NCBI RefSeq assembly: GCF_000373565.1
Contig: NZ_KB891805.1
Span: 124,001-188,000, forward strand
Source: Streptomyces sp. HmicA12
GTDB lineage: Bacteria; Actinomycetota; Actinomycetes; Streptomycetales; Streptomycetaceae
Direction of reading: 5' to 3'
Length of the DNA: 64,000 nt
The notes beneath the pieces are model-generated. The model searched no databases, had not been told where the DNA came from, and saw only the letters and a program-made list of their open reading frames with translations. The translations under genes and the position numbers were made by a program. Shown here piece after piece: positions 1 through 9,499 of the stretch (positions are counted from its first letter, which is position 1; the number at the start of each line of letters is the position of its first letter).

Positions 1-633
1 GCCGGGTTCAGGGCCCTGCTCGACGCCGAGGACGGGATCGAGGTGGTCGGGGAGGCGGGGGACGCCGCCGCGGGGGTCGCACTCGTGCGGGAGGCCGTAC
101 CCGACGTCGTCCTCATGGACGTGCAGATGCCCGGCGAGAGCGGCATCGCGGCGACCCGGCGGATCGCCGCGGACCCGGGGCTGACCGGCGTACGTGTCGT
201 CATGCTCACCAACTACGCCTTCGACGAGTACGTCTTCGAGGCGCTGCGCGCGGGCGCGTCGGGATTCCTGCTCAAGGACAGCGAGCCGGAGGACCTCCTC
301 GCCGGGATCGCGGTGGTCGCGCGCGGGGACGCGCTCCTGTCGCCGTCCGTGACCCGCCGCCTCATCGGCGAGTTCGTCGCGCGGCCACCCGACCGGGCGA
401 CGGCGCCCGGCCTGGAGTGCCTCACCCCGCGCGAGCGCGAGGTCACCGCGCTCGCGGCGCGCGGCCTCACCAACGAGGAGATCGCCGCGCACATGGTGAT
501 CAGCCCGTTCACCGCCAAGACGCACATCAGCCGCGCCATGATCAAGCTGGGCGCCCGTGACCGGGCCCAACTCGTCGTGTTCGCCTACGAGTCGGGACTG
601 GTGACCGCGCGAGCCCAGGGGGTCGGGAAATGA
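1..633 (+). CDS. NarL/LuxR-family response regulator (5' truncated by window edge)
   Basis: The frame is open from base 1, so the true start lies outside the window. The visible part is a receiver domain followed by a LuxR-type helix-turn-helix. The phospho-acceptor Asp is in LMDVQMPG (about visible residue 40) and the conserved Lys is in LLKDSEP. The C-terminal HTH begins at LTPREREV and contains GLTNEEIA and TAKTHISRAM, as in NarL-type regulators. It should be phosphorylated by a partner histidine kinase, normally encoded just upstream and not visible here. The target genes are unknown. Family assignment is secure; specific function is not. Confidence 0.93.
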   Translation, partial: AGFRALLDAEDGIEVVGEAGDAAAGVALVREAVPDVVLMDVQMPGESGIAATRRIAADPGLTGVRVVMLTNYAFDEYVFEALRAGASGFLLKDSEPEDLLAGIAVVARGDALLSPSVTRRLIGEFVARPPDRATAPGLECLTPREREVTALAARGLTNEEIAAHMVISPFTAKTHISRAMIKLGARDRAQLVVFAYESGLVTARAQGVGK

Positions 634-639
634 GCTGCG

Positions 640-645
640 TAGGAT
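640..645 (+). promoter_or_regulatory. Candidate -10 element, leaderless promoter of the lipoprotein gene
   Basis: TAGGAT ends six bases before the ATG at 652, so a transcript would start at or next to the A of the start codon. No convincing -35 and no ribosome-binding site precede the ATG. This fits a leaderless mRNA, which is common in Streptomyces. Confidence 0.45.
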
Positions 646-651
646 CGGCGC

Positions 652-1320
652 ATGACGATCAGGGGGAGGTCGGCGCTGACACGCGCCGCGGGGTTCGCCA
701 CGGTGGCGCTGCTCATGGCCGGGTGCGGCACACGGACGTCCGCCGGGGCCGGACCGGCCCCGAGCGGCAGCACGGACGTGGGCCGGGTGCACGCGGACCC
801 GCTCGAAAGCAGCCCACCGCCGCGGTACGGCGATCTCGACGACGCGCCTCTCGCCACCGCCACCGCGACCGCCGAGCCGACCGGGCCCTGCCCCGACACG
901 GGCCTGCGCGTCGCGGCGGGGCGCGGTGACGCGGCGATGGGCCTCAGGGTCCTCGACATCACGCTCACCAACTGCGGCAAGGGCACCTTCGAGCTGTACG
1001 GATACCCGAAGCTGAAGCTCCTCGAGGAGGACCGCGGGGCCGTCGAGCGCGTACGGATCCTGGAGGGAACCAAGGAGATCGCCGCCACGGGCGTGCGCGA
1101 CGACAAGCCCACCCGCGTCACCGTGCGCCCCGGCGAGCGGGCCGTCATGTACCTGGTGTGGCGGAACACGTACGACGACATCACGCACCCGCCGGTCACC
1201 GTGGAGCACGTCACCGTCGATCCGGGGCTCGGCCGCGGCACGCCGACCGTGACTCCGGACCCGCCGCTCGACCTCGGCAGCACCGGCAGGCTGGGCACGA
1301 CGGCCTGGCGCAAGGAGTGA
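652..1320 (+). CDS. DUF4232-like secreted lipoprotein
   Basis: 222 residues. The N-terminus has a positive stretch, a hydrophobic segment (FATVALLMAG) and a lipobox LMAGC, so the mature protein should be lipid-anchored at Cys outside the membrane. After a low-complexity Ala/Pro/Thr linker comes a compact beta-rich domain with two Cys (GPCPDTGLRV, LTNCGKGTFELYGYP) resembling the DUF4232 family of actinomycete exported proteins. It starts 18 bases after the response regulator. Biochemical role is unknown; I assign no function beyond an extracytoplasmic lipoprotein. Confidence 0.8.
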   Translation: MTIRGRSALTRAAGFATVALLMAGCGTRTSAGAGPAPSGSTDVGRVHADPLESSPPPRYGDLDDAPLATATATAEPTGPCPDTGLRVAAGRGDAAMGLRVLDITLTNCGKGTFELYGYPKLKLLEEDRGAVERVRILEGTKEIAATGVRDDKPTRVTVRPGERAVMYLVWRNTYDDITHPPVTVEHVTVDPGLGRGTPTVTPDPPLDLGSTGRLGTTAWRKE

Positions 1321-1409
1321 CGGCACGGGCCGGAGGTGCCCGCTAGGATCCGCACCAAAGATGCTGAGGATGCGGACACTGGGTCCGCCGTGGTTGTCGG
1401 GGGGTCGGC

Positions 1410-1817
1410 GTGGTCGCTGGTCGTGTGGTGCGCTTCGACGGAGCGCGCGGTTATGGGTTCATCGCGCCGGACGACGGCGGTGAGGACGTGTTCCTGCACG
1501 TCAACGACCTCCTCATCCCCGAGTCGTACCTGCGCACGGGACTGAAGGTCGAGTTCGACATCGAGGACGGCGACCGCGGGCCGAAGGCGTCCTCGGTCCA
1601 GCTCGCCGAGGGCGCGTCCGCGCCGGTCGCGGGCGGCCGGAGCGTCGCGGCCGACGGCGACGACGTGCTCTGCGACGTGCTGCGCGTCGACGAGTTCACG
1701 AACGAGGTGACGGAGCTGCTGCTGCGCGCCGCCCCCTCGATCACCGGCGAGCAGATCCTGGCGATCCGCCGCGAGCTGGTGCAGAGCGGACGCAAGCACG
1801 GCTGGGTCGACAGCTGA
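1410..1817 (+). CDS. Cold-shock-domain protein with C-terminal extension
   Basis: 135 residues from a GTG start. The N-terminal half is an OB-fold cold-shock domain: GRVVRFDGARGYGFIAPDDGG and EDVFLHVNDL carry the RNP1-like and RNP2-like aromatic residues that contact single-stranded nucleic acid. It is about twice the length of a classical CspA (about 67 residues). The second half (roughly residues 70-135) is an acidic helical extension ending in a repeated-looking LLRAAP/EQILAIRREL segment. It probably acts in the cytoplasm as an RNA or ssDNA binder. A strong hairpin terminator follows directly, so it is probably monocistronic. Confidence 0.9.
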   Translation: MVAGRVVRFDGARGYGFIAPDDGGEDVFLHVNDLLIPESYLRTGLKVEFDIEDGDRGPKASSVQLAEGASAPVAGGRSVAADGDDVLCDVLRVDEFTNEVTELLLRAAPSITGEQILAIRRELVQSGRKHGWVDS

Positions 1818-1842
1818 TCCGCCGCACCGCCTGAACATCCCG

Positions 1843-1878
1843 GGGCCCGGGCCGAGTCGACGGACTCGGCCCGGGCCC
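1843..1878 (+). terminator. Rho-independent-type terminator after the cold-shock gene
   Basis: A perfect 16-bp inverted repeat (1843-1858 and 1863-1878) with a 4-base loop, followed by a pyrimidine/T-rich tract. It separates the cold-shock gene from the peptide-transporter operon. Confidence 0.85.
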
Positions 1879-1942
1879 TGTCCGTTCTTCCCCTTCTTCT
1901 CCCTTGATGTCGCGCCCGGTTATTCAATCTTCATCGACAAGC

Positions 1943-1994
1943 GTCCGGCATGCGGACAACCCCCTTGTCCCGCGGACTGTATGCGAAATACGTT
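1943..1994 (+). promoter_or_regulatory. Candidate promoter and palindromic operator of the peptide importer operon
   Basis: TTGTCC (1965-1970) and TACGTT (1989-1994) are separated by 18 bases and resemble a housekeeping-sigma promoter; the predicted start is near 2001. Just upstream is a palindrome at 1943-1957 with arms GTCCG and CGGAC around GCATG, well placed for a regulator. The region 1818-2091 otherwise contains only the terminator above. Confidence 0.5.
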
Positions 1995-2091
1995 CTGCGG
2001 TATTCCTTGATCGCCCACAGGATTCCCGAGGTCACCCCCATGCCCCGGCCCGGGTTCCTGCGGATCCACCCCCTGGCGGAGGTATGCCCTC

Positions 2092-3702
2092 GTGCGCCGA
2101 ACAGCGGTTGCCTGCACGACAGTTGCCTTGGTGTTGTCCCTGACGGCGGGCTGCGGCTCCCTGCAGTCCTCGGCCACCGAGGTCGGCGGAGAGCGGATGA
2201 CCGACGACCGTCCCGTACGCGACGGCGGCACCCTCACGGTCGCCCTCAACGCGGACCCCGACAAGCTCGACCCGACCCTCGCGCAGACCCTCGTGGGCCG
2301 CACCGTCTTCGCCGGCATGTGCGAGAAGCTCTACGACACCGACGTCGACGGCAAGGTCGTGCCGCAGCTCGCGACCGCACTTCCGAAAGTCTCCGACGCC
2401 GGCCGCACCATCACCTTCGACGTCCGCAAGGACGCCGAGTTCAGCGACGGCACGAAGCTCGACGCGGACGCCGTCGTCACCTCACTGCTGCGCCACCGCG
2501 ACCTCGCGGGCTCCGCGCGGGCCACCGAACTCGCGCCGCTGAAGTCGGCGAAGGCCACCGGCCCGTACAGCGTGCGGCTCACCCTCAAGCAGGCCTACGT
2601 GCCGCTCTCCGCCGTCCTCGCCGACCGCGCCGGCATGGTGATGTCACCGACCGCGCTGAAGAAGTACGGCAAGAACTTCACCAACCACCCCTCCTGCGTC
2701 GGGCCGTTCAAGTTCGCCGAGCGCGTCGGCGGCGACCGCATCGTCCTCACCAAGGACGCGCACTACTACGACGCCGACGCCGTCCACCTGGACAAGGTGA
2801 TCTACAAGCCGATCCCCGACGGCGGCGTCCGCCTCGCCAACCTCCGCTCCGGCGACGTCCAGGTCGGCGACCAGATGTCCCCGGTCGACGTGAAGAGCTC
2901 GCTCACCGACGACAAGCTCCAGCTCTTCGACTCGCCCTCGCTCGGCTACCAGGGCATCGGCCTCAACGTCGGCAACGTGAAGGGCCTCGGCGAGAAGCCC
3001 GGCACGATCGACTCCCCGCTCGCGAAGGACGTACGCGTCCGCGAGGCCTTCGGCCTGGCCATCGACCGCGACCTCATCAACAAGGTCGTCTTCCAGGGCA
3101 TGTACGAGCCCGCGTGCGGGCCCGTCTCCCCTGAGGCCGCCATCGCGCCGGGGGAGAAGGCGTCCACCTGCCCGAAGCGCGATGTCGCCAAGGCCAAGCG
3201 GCTGTTGAAGCAGGCCGGGGTGAAGACGCCGGTCCCCGTCGAGCTGAAGACGTCCACCACGCCCGAGTGGAGCCGCATCGGCCAGGTCATCCAGGCCATG
3301 GCCAAGGACGCCGGCTTCGCCGTCACCCTGCGCCCCACCGAGTACGCCACGATGCTGGAGGAGACCGACGCGGGCCAGTACCAGGCCTTCAACAGCGGCT
3401 GGTCCGGACGGCTCGACCCGGACGGCAACATCGCGAGCTTCCTGCAGACGCGGGGCGCGATGAACGCGTACGGCTACTCCGACAAGAAGGTCGACGCGCT
3501 CATCGCCCGCGGCCGCACCGAGGCCGACCCGGCCGAACGCGCCAAGATCTACGGCGAGTTGACCCGACGGGTCAACGCCGCGCACGCGCTCATCTACCTC
3601 TACCGCCAGAAGAACTACGTCGTCGCAGGGAAGGACGTCGCGGGCATCCGTGTCTACGGCGACGGCCTGATCCGCGTGAAGGATGCGGGGTACGCCAAGT
3701 GA
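2092..3702 (+). CDS. Peptide ABC importer, solute-binding lipoprotein (SBP family 5)
   Basis: 536 residues from GTG, preceded by GGAGG at a normal distance; an ATG at 2084 is in another frame. Signal peptide with lipobox LTAGC near residue 21. The mature part begins with GGTLTVALNADPDKLDPTLA and continues with the FEMCEKLYD-type and VREAFGLAIDRDLI segments of the DppA/OppA family (SBP_bac_5). It should capture peptides or similar ligands outside the membrane and hand them to the two permeases encoded next. The next gene overlaps its stop codon. The ligand cannot be read from sequence; the downstream gamma-glutamyltransferase gene suggests gamma-glutamyl compounds as one possibility. Confidence 0.93.
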   Translation: MRRTAVACTTVALVLSLTAGCGSLQSSATEVGGERMTDDRPVRDGGTLTVALNADPDKLDPTLAQTLVGRTVFAGMCEKLYDTDVDGKVVPQLATALPKVSDAGRTITFDVRKDAEFSDGTKLDADAVVTSLLRHRDLAGSARATELAPLKSAKATGPYSVRLTLKQAYVPLSAVLADRAGMVMSPTALKKYGKNFTNHPSCVGPFKFAERVGGDRIVLTKDAHYYDADAVHLDKVIYKPIPDGGVRLANLRSGDVQVGDQMSPVDVKSSLTDDKLQLFDSPSLGYQGIGLNVGNVKGLGEKPGTIDSPLAKDVRVREAFGLAIDRDLINKVVFQGMYEPACGPVSPEAAIAPGEKASTCPKRDVAKAKRLLKQAGVKTPVPVELKTSTTPEWSRIGQVIQAMAKDAGFAVTLRPTEYATMLEETDAGQYQAFNSGWSGRLDPDGNIASFLQTRGAMNAYGYSDKKVDALIARGRTEADPAERAKIYGELTRRVNAAHALIYLYRQKNYVVAGKDVAGIRVYGDGLIRVKDAGYAK

Positions 3703-4706
3703 CGACCGCTCAGATATCGGTAAAGAGGCCCGGGTTGCTGTCCGGGCACCCCATGGCCACGTACGTACTGACGCGCGTCCGGCAGTCCGTCATCACCCTC
3801 TTCCTCGTCTCGATCGTCGTCTTCGCCGGGATCCGCGCGCTGCCCGGCGACCCCGCGCTCGCCCTCGCGGGCGAGGAGCGCAGCCCCGAGGCGCTCGCCG
3901 CGATCCGCTCCGAGTACGGGCTCGACGACAACATCGTGATCCAGTACGGGCGTTTCATCGGGCACGCGCTCCAGGGCGACCTCGGCACGTCCTCGCGCAC
4001 CGGCCTGCCGGTCTCCGACGCCATCGCGCAGGCGCTGCCCGTCACCCTCGAACTCGCCGCGCTCTCCCTGCTGTTGGCGATCGTGCTCGGGATCGGCGCC
4101 GGGGTGGTGGCGGCCGTCCGCCGGGGCAGGCCCGCCGAGTGGATCGCCAACGCCCTCGCCCTGCTCGGCCTCTCGATCCCGACGTTCTGGCTCGGCATCG
4201 TCCTCGTACTGGCCTTCGCGATCGCCATGCCCGTCTTCGCGGCCTCCGGCTACGTGCCGTTCGGCACCGACCCGGTCGACAACCTGCGGCGCATGATCCT
4301 GCCCGCGATCGTGCTCGGCTCCGGACTCGCCGCCGTCGTCATGCGGCAGACCCGCGCCGCGATGCTCGACTCGCTCTCCGCCGACTACGTCCGCACCGCA
4401 CGCGCCAAGGGCCTCTCCCGTCGCGAGGTCGTCGGCGGGCACGCGCTGCGCAACTCCCTCGTCACCGTCGTGACCGTGCTCGGCCTGCAACTGGGTCACC
4501 TGATCTCCGGCGCGGTCGTCACCGAGCAGATCTTCGTGCTCCCCGGCTTCGGCAAGCTCACCATCGACGCCGTCTTCACCCGTGACTACGCGACGCTGCA
4601 AGGCGTGGTCCTGGTCACCTCGTTCGCGTACATCTTCATCAACCTGCTGGTCGACGTGGCGTACTCGGTCATCGACCCGCGCATCCGGCTCGGAGGTGCC
4701 CGGTGA
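3699..4706 (+). CDS. Peptide ABC importer permease, DppB type
   Basis: Integral membrane permease with about six hydrophobic segments. It has the classic DppB N-terminus (LTRVRQSVITLFLVSIVVF...RALPGDPA) and the EAA loop around DYVRTARAKGLSRREVV, which docks on the ATPases. I chose GTG 3699 because it overlaps the preceding stop as GTGA, giving 335 residues. An ATG at 3753 would give 317 residues, closer to the usual family length, and starts directly at the conserved region, so it remains a real alternative. It pairs with the DppC-type permease encoded next, which overlaps its stop. Confidence 0.92.
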   Translation: MTTAQISVKRPGLLSGHPMATYVLTRVRQSVITLFLVSIVVFAGIRALPGDPALALAGEERSPEALAAIRSEYGLDDNIVIQYGRFIGHALQGDLGTSSRTGLPVSDAIAQALPVTLELAALSLLLAIVLGIGAGVVAAVRRGRPAEWIANALALLGLSIPTFWLGIVLVLAFAIAMPVFAASGYVPFGTDPVDNLRRMILPAIVLGSGLAAVVMRQTRAAMLDSLSADYVRTARAKGLSRREVVGGHALRNSLVTVVTVLGLQLGHLISGAVVTEQIFVLPGFGKLTIDAVFTRDYATLQGVVLVTSFAYIFINLLVDVAYSVIDPRIRLGGAR

Positions 4707-5578
4707 CGACTCTCGCCCTGACAGGCATGCGGGCGCGGGCCGCGAGCAGCCCCAAGCTGCGCGCCCTGCGCAAGAACAAGCTAGCCATGACCGGCGCCGT
4801 CATCGCGGTGATCTTCGTGCTCGCCGCGCTGTTCGCCCCGCTCGTCGCGCCCTACGACCCGGCGCGGCCCGACTTCGACAACGTCCTGGCCGCGCCGGGC
4901 TGGGCGCACTGGCTGGGCACCGACGACCTCGGCCGCGACCAGCTCTCCCGCGTCGTCTACGGCGCGCGGGCCTCGATGCAGGTCGGCGTGCTCGCGGTGG
5001 TCCTCGCCTTCCTCGTCGGCGTCCCCCTCGGCCTGCTCGCCGGCTACTACGGCAAGTTCGTCGACAGCGTCGTGTCCCGGGTCACCGACACGATGCTCGC
5101 CTTCCCGTTCCTGGTGCTCGCCGTGGGCCTCGCCGCCGTGCTCGGCCCGTCGCTCACCAACGCGACCATCGCCATCGGCATCTCCCAGATCCCGGCCGTC
5201 ATCCGCATCACCCGCGCCGAGACACTCCGCCTCAAGCACGTCGACTACGTGGCCGCGGCCGTCGCGAACGGCGGCGGTGACGGCACCGTCCTGTTCCGGC
5301 ACATCCTGCCGAACGCGACGTCCGCGCTCACCGTGCAGGCCACCGTCGGCATCCCCGCCGCGATCATCGGCGAGGCCCTGCTCAGCTTCCTCGGCCTCGG
5401 CGTGCAGCCGCCCGAGCCCTCGCTCGGCGTGATGCTCTCCTCCGCCCAGTCCTTCCTCGCGCCCGCGCCCTGGATGGCGGTGTTCCCCGGCCTCGCGGTG
5501 GTCGCCGCGACGCTGGCCTTCAACCTGCTCGGCGACGGCCTGCGCGACGTCCTCGACCCCCGTGGAGCGACCCGATGA
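4703..5578 (+). CDS. Peptide ABC importer permease, DppC type
   Basis: 291 residues. GTG start overlaps the upstream stop by four bases and has a good GGAGG before it. The N-terminal region (LRKNKLAMTGAVIAVIFVLAALFAP) is the OppC_N domain. It is followed by the WLGTDDLGRDQLSRVVYGAR motif typical of DppC/OppC, and an EAA loop (YVAAAVANGGGDGTVLFRHILPN, in part). Forms the membrane channel with the DppB-type partner. The downstream ATPase gene overlaps its stop as ATGA. Confidence 0.93.
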   Translation: MTTLALTGMRARAASSPKLRALRKNKLAMTGAVIAVIFVLAALFAPLVAPYDPARPDFDNVLAAPGWAHWLGTDDLGRDQLSRVVYGARASMQVGVLAVVLAFLVGVPLGLLAGYYGKFVDSVVSRVTDTMLAFPFLVLAVGLAAVLGPSLTNATIAIGISQIPAVIRITRAETLRLKHVDYVAAAVANGGGDGTVLFRHILPNATSALTVQATVGIPAAIIGEALLSFLGLGVQPPEPSLGVMLSSAQSFLAPAPWMAVFPGLAVVAATLAFNLLGDGLRDVLDPRGATR

Positions 5579-6576
5579 CCGAGCCAGTTCTCAGCGTGCG
5601 GGACCTCTCGGTCTCCTTCCGGTCCGACACCCGTACCGTGCACGCCGTCGACCACGTCTCCTACGACCTGCACGCCGGTGAGGTCCTCGCCGTCGTCGGC
5701 GAGTCCGGCTGCGGCAAGTCCGTCACGTCGATGGCCGTCATGGGGCTCCTGCCGCCCACCGCGCACATCACCGGCTCGATCCGGCTCGGCGAGCGGGAGC
5801 TGGCGGGCGCGGACGACAAGGCGTACGGAAAGATCCGCGGCAAGGACATCGCGATGATCTTCCAGGAGCCGATGACGTCCCTCAACCCGGTGCTCACCAT
5901 CGGGCGGCAGATCGGCGAAGTGCTCCGCCGCCACCAGGGGTTGAGCAAGAAGGAGGCACGCGCGCGTGCCGTGGAACTCCTCGACCTGGTGGGCATCCCC
6001 GCCCCGGCCCAGCGCGTCGACGAGTACCCGCACCAGCTGTCCGGCGGCATGCGGCAGCGCGTCATGATCGCCATCGCGGTCGCCTGCGACCCGTCCGTCC
6101 TGATCGCCGACGAGCCGACGACGGCGCTCGACGTGACGGTCCAGGCGGGCATCCTGGAAGTGCTGCAGTCGCTGCGCGAGCGCCTCGGCACCGCCATCGT
6201 GCTCATCACCCACGACCTCGGTGTCGTCGCCGACATCGCCGACCGGGTCCTCGTCATGTACGCGGGCCGCCCGGTCGAACAGGCCCCGGTGGACGAGCTG
6301 TTCGCGGCGCCCCGGCACCCGTACACGCGCGGTCTGCTGTCGGCCGTCCTGCGGCCCGGCACCCCCAAGGACCGGCTCCCGGAGATTCCCGGCCTGGTGC
6401 CGAGCCTCGACTCGCAGCCCGACGCCTGCACGTTCGCGCCGCGCTGCGCCCGCGCCGACGACACCTGCACGGGCGGCCGCCCCGGCTTCAAGGCCGTCAG
6501 CACCGAGGCGGGCGCCGACGCCGCGCACCGCGCCGCCTGCTGGCACCCGCACACCCTCCAGGAGACCGTCTCATGA
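5575..6576 (+). CDS. Peptide ABC importer ATP-binding protein, DppD type
   Basis: 333 residues. Walker A GESGCGKS near residue 42, signature [12 protein letters not shown], Walker [13 protein letters not shown] and the switch His in [13 protein letters not shown]. The C-terminal extension has the oligopeptide-transporter motif with Cys-containing [14 protein letters not shown], typical of DppD/OppD and sometimes an Fe-S ligand set in this family. Supplies ATP hydrolysis to the importer as a heterodimer with the next gene, whose ATG overlaps its stop. Confidence 0.94.
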   Translation: MTEPVLSVRDLSVSFRSDTRTVHAVDHVSYDLHAGEVLAVVGESGCGKSVTSMAVMGLLPPTAHITGSIRLGERELAGADDKAYGKIRGKDIAMIFQEPMTSLNPVLTIGRQIGEVLRRHQGLSKKEARARAVELLDLVGIPAPAQRVDEYPHQLSGGMRQRVMIAIAVACDPSVLIADEPTTALDVTVQAGILEVLQSLRERLGTAIVLITHDLGVVADIADRVLVMYAGRPVEQAPVDELFAAPRHPYTRGLLSAVLRPGTPKDRLPEIPGLVPSLDSQPDACTFAPRCARADDTCTGGRPGFKAVSTEAGADAAHRAACWHPHTLQETVS

Positions 6577-7622
6577 GCCTCGACAACAGCATCCCGGTTC
6601 TCGAACTCGTCGGCCTGGAGCGCCACTTCGCGGGCGCCGGCGGCACCGTGCGCGCCGCCGACGGCGTCACTTTGACCGTCGGCCGCGGCGAGGTCGTCGG
6701 CCTCGTCGGCGAGTCCGGCAGCGGCAAGTCGACCGTGGGCCGCTGCGCCGTCCGCCTCGACGACCCCACCGGCGGCGCCGTCCGCATCAACGGCACCGAC
6801 GTGACGACCCTGTCGCGGCGCGCCCTGCGCCCGCTGCGCAAGGACTTCCACCTGGTCTTCCAGGACCCGTCCTCGTCGCTCGACCCGCGGATGACGGTCG
6901 GCGAGATCATCGCCGAGCCGCTGCGCCTGCACGGCATCGCGAAGAACAAAGAGGCCGCCCACGCGCGCGTGCGGGAACTTCTCGCCCAAGTGGGTCTGCG
7001 CCCCGAGCACGCCGACCGCCACCCGCACGAACTCTCCGGCGGCCAGCGCCAGCGCATCTCCATCGCCCGCGCCCTGTCCGTGGACCCCGACCTCCTCGTC
7101 GCGGACGAGCCGACGTCCGCGCTCGACGTCTCCGTGCAGGCATCGGTCCTCAACCTGCTGGCCGACCTGCAGCGCGACCGCGGCTTCGGCTGCCTGTTCA
7201 TCACGCACGACCTATCCGCCGTCGAGTACCTCGCCGACCGGATCGCCGTCATGTACCTGGGCCAGATCGTCGAACAGGCGCCCACCGCCGAGCTGTTCGC
7301 GAACCCCAAGCACCCGTACACGCAGGCCCTTCTGTCGGCCGCCCCGGTCCCCGACCCGGTCACCCAGCGCACCCGCGAACGCATCGTCCTCAGCGGTGAA
7401 CTGCCCAGCCCGCTCGCGCCGCCGCCCGGCTGCCGCTTCCACACGCGCTGCCCGCTCGCCGTCGACCGCTGCCGTACGGAAGTCCCGGCACTGCGCACTC
7501 TGGAAGGCGGCCGCGAGGTCTCCTGTCACCTGGTCGCCGAGGACGGCACCGCGCCCGACGCGGCCGCCGCGTCCTCCCCGACGTCTCGTACGATCCCGAA
7601 CACCCGCACCGCCACCCGCTAG
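6573..7622 (+). CDS. Peptide ABC importer ATP-binding protein, DppF type
   Basis: 349 residues. Walker [10 protein letters not shown], signature [12 protein letters not shown], Walker [13 protein letters not shown] and H-loop [13 protein letters not shown]. The C-terminal oligopeptide domain has [14 protein letters not shown]. Second ATPase half of the peptide importer. Its stop codon (7620-7622) overlaps the AGGAG ribosome-binding site of the next gene, so the gamma-glutamyltransferase gene is probably translated from the same mRNA. The tail after residue 310 is Ala/Pro-rich and not conserved. Confidence 0.94.
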   Translation: MSLDNSIPVLELVGLERHFAGAGGTVRAADGVTLTVGRGEVVGLVGESGSGKSTVGRCAVRLDDPTGGAVRINGTDVTTLSRRALRPLRKDFHLVFQDPSSSLDPRMTVGEIIAEPLRLHGIAKNKEAAHARVRELLAQVGLRPEHADRHPHELSGGQRQRISIARALSVDPDLLVADEPTSALDVSVQASVLNLLADLQRDRGFGCLFITHDLSAVEYLADRIAVMYLGQIVEQAPTAELFANPKHPYTQALLSAAPVPDPVTQRTRERIVLSGELPSPLAPPPGCRFHTRCPLAVDRCRTEVPALRTLEGGREVSCHLVAEDGTAPDAAAASSPTSRTIPNTRTATR

Positions 7623-7632
7623 GAGCCCCTTC

Positions 7633-9441
7633 TTGTTCACCACCCGGCCGACCCTCCAGGGCACCTTCGGCATGGTGTCCTCCACGCACTACCTCGCATC
7701 CCAGTCCGCGATGGCGGTCCTGGAGGACGGCGGCAACGCCTACGACGCCGCCGTCGCCGCGGGCTTCGTCCTGCACGTCGTCGAGCCGCACCTGAACGGC
7801 CCGGCCGGCGAGGTGCCGATCATCCTCGCCCCGGCGGGCGGCGAGGTCCGGGTGCTGTGCGGCCAGGGCGGGGCCCCCGCGGGCGCCACCGTCGCGCACT
7901 ACAAGTCCCTCGGCCTCGACCTGGTGCCCGGCACCGGACCGCTCGCCGCCGCCGTGCCCGGCGCCTTCGACGCCTGGATGCTGCTCCTGAAGGACCACGG
8001 CACCAAGACGCCGGCCGATGTCCTCAAGTACGCGATCGGCTACGCGGAGGACGGCCACGCCCCCGTCGAGCGCGTCGGCGCCACCGTCGAGACGGTGCGC
8101 GGACTCTTCGAGAGCGAGTGGCCCTCGTCGGCGGAGGTCTACCTGGCCGACGGAAAGGCCCCGCGACCGGGCGAACTGTTCCGCAACCGGCAGCTCGCCG
8201 CCACGTGGACGCGGCTGATAGCCGAGGCCGAGGAGGCGGGCGGCACCGACCGCACCGCCCAGATCGAGGAGGCCCGCCGCGTCTGGCGCGAGGGCTTCAT
8301 CGCCGAGGCCCTCGTCCGGCAGGCCCAGCAGCCCACCATGGACACCAGCGGCGAGCGCCACGTCGGCACGCTGACCCTGGAGGACCTGGCCGGCTGGTCG
8401 GCGACCTACGAGGCTCCCGCCACGTACGACTGGAACGGCTGGACCCTGTGCAAGGCCGGCGGCTGGAGCCAGGGCCCCGCCTTCCTCCAGCAGCTCGCCG
8501 TCCTCCCGCCGGAACTGCCCGCCTACGGGTCGGCCGACTACGTCCACCTCCTCATCGAGGGCTGCAAGCTCGCGATGGCGGACCGCGAGGCCTGGTACGG
8601 CGACGCCGAGCAGGTCCCCGTGGACGCGCTCCTCTCGGACGACTACAACGCCGCCCGCCGCGCCCTGATCGACCCCGAGAAGGCGTCCTTCGAGCTGCGC
8701 CCCGGCAGCCCGCTCGGCGCCGAGCCGCGGCTGAGCGCGCACGCCCACGCCGTCGCCTCCGGCGAGCCCGGCTTCGACGCCATGGGCATCGCGGGCGCGG
8801 GCGCCGGTGAGCCCACGGTGGCGAAGGACGGCGCGACCCGCGGCGACACCTGCCACCTGGACATCGTCGACCGCTGGGGCAACATGGTCGCCGCCACTCC
8901 GTCCGGCGGCTGGCTCCAGTCCAACCCGGTCGTGCCCGAGCTCGGCTTCCCGCTCGGTACGCGCCTGCAGATGGCCTGGCTCGACGAGGGCCTGCCCAAC
9001 TCGCTCACTCCCGGCCGCCGCCCGCGCACCACGCTGACCCCGTCCCTCGCCCTGAAGGACGGCGTCCCCGTCATGGCCTTCGGCACCCCCGGCGGCGACC
9101 AGCAGGACCAGTGGCAGGTGCACTTCTTCCTGGCCGTGGCGCTGCGCTCCGCCGTGCGCGGCGGGCTCGACCTGCAGGGCGCCATCGACGCCCCGAACTG
9201 GCACAACGACTCCTTCCCCGGCTCCTTCTTCCCGCGCGGTATGCGCCCCGGGTCGGTGACCGTGGAGTCCCGCATGGACGAGGAGGTCGTCGCCGAACTG
9301 CGCCGCCGCGGCCACGACGTGACCGTCGGCGAGCCCTGGTCCGAGGGCCGGCTGTGCGCCGTCGCCCGTGACCCGCGTACCGGAGTCCTGTCGGCGGCGG
9401 CGAACCCGCGCGGCATGCAGGGGTACGCGGTCGGCCGCTGA
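7633..9441 (+). CDS. Gamma-glutamyltransferase family protein (Ntn hydrolase)
   Basis: 602 residues from a TTG start. The start is fixed by AGGAG at 7621-7625 with seven bases of spacing, and by the conserved beginning FTTRPTLQGTFGMVSSTH. The fold is the gamma-glutamyltranspeptidase Ntn-hydrolase family. Autoprocessing should occur before the nucleophilic Thr in GDTCHLDIVD (about residue 413), giving large and small subunits; the small subunit continues with DRWGNMVAATPSGGW. No signal peptide is visible, unlike periplasmic or secreted GGTs, so it probably acts in the cytoplasm. The location directly after a peptide importer suggests hydrolysis of an imported gamma-glutamyl or related amide compound. 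A hairpin terminator follows. Confidence 0.88.
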   Translation: MFTTRPTLQGTFGMVSSTHYLASQSAMAVLEDGGNAYDAAVAAGFVLHVVEPHLNGPAGEVPIILAPAGGEVRVLCGQGGAPAGATVAHYKSLGLDLVPGTGPLAAAVPGAFDAWMLLLKDHGTKTPADVLKYAIGYAEDGHAPVERVGATVETVRGLFESEWPSSAEVYLADGKAPRPGELFRNRQLAATWTRLIAEAEEAGGTDRTAQIEEARRVWREGFIAEALVRQAQQPTMDTSGERHVGTLTLEDLAGWSATYEAPATYDWNGWTLCKAGGWSQGPAFLQQLAVLPPELPAYGSADYVHLLIEGCKLAMADREAWYGDAEQVPVDALLSDDYNAARRALIDPEKASFELRPGSPLGAEPRLSAHAHAVASGEPGFDAMGIAGAGAGEPTVAKDGATRGDTCHLDIVDRWGNMVAATPSGGWLQSNPVVPELGFPLGTRLQMAWLDEGLPNSLTPGRRPRTTLTPSLALKDGVPVMAFGTPGGDQQDQWQVHFFLAVALRSAVRGGLDLQGAIDAPNWHNDSFPGSFFPRGMRPGSVTVESRMDEEVVAELRRRGHDVTVGEPWSEGRLCAVARDPRTGVLSAAANPRGMQGYAVGR

Positions 9442-9457
9442 CCCGCACCGACCGTCC

Positions 9458-9499
9458 CGAGGGGTGGAATCGCCGATTTCATGGCGAGTCCACCCCTCG
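9458..9499 (+). terminator. Hairpin terminator after the peptide importer/GGT operon
   Basis: An inverted repeat with outer arms 9458-9468 and 9489-9499 (11 bp), plus inner arms TCGCC and GGCGA around an 8-base loop with one mismatch between them. It ends the operon before the phosphatase gene. Confidence 0.7.

Noticed and set aside
1950..3134. Plus-strand frame starting before the peptide-binding protein
   Set aside because: It becomes Arg/Pro-rich over the binding-protein gene, which itself has a good RBS, lipobox and conserved family sequence in another frame.
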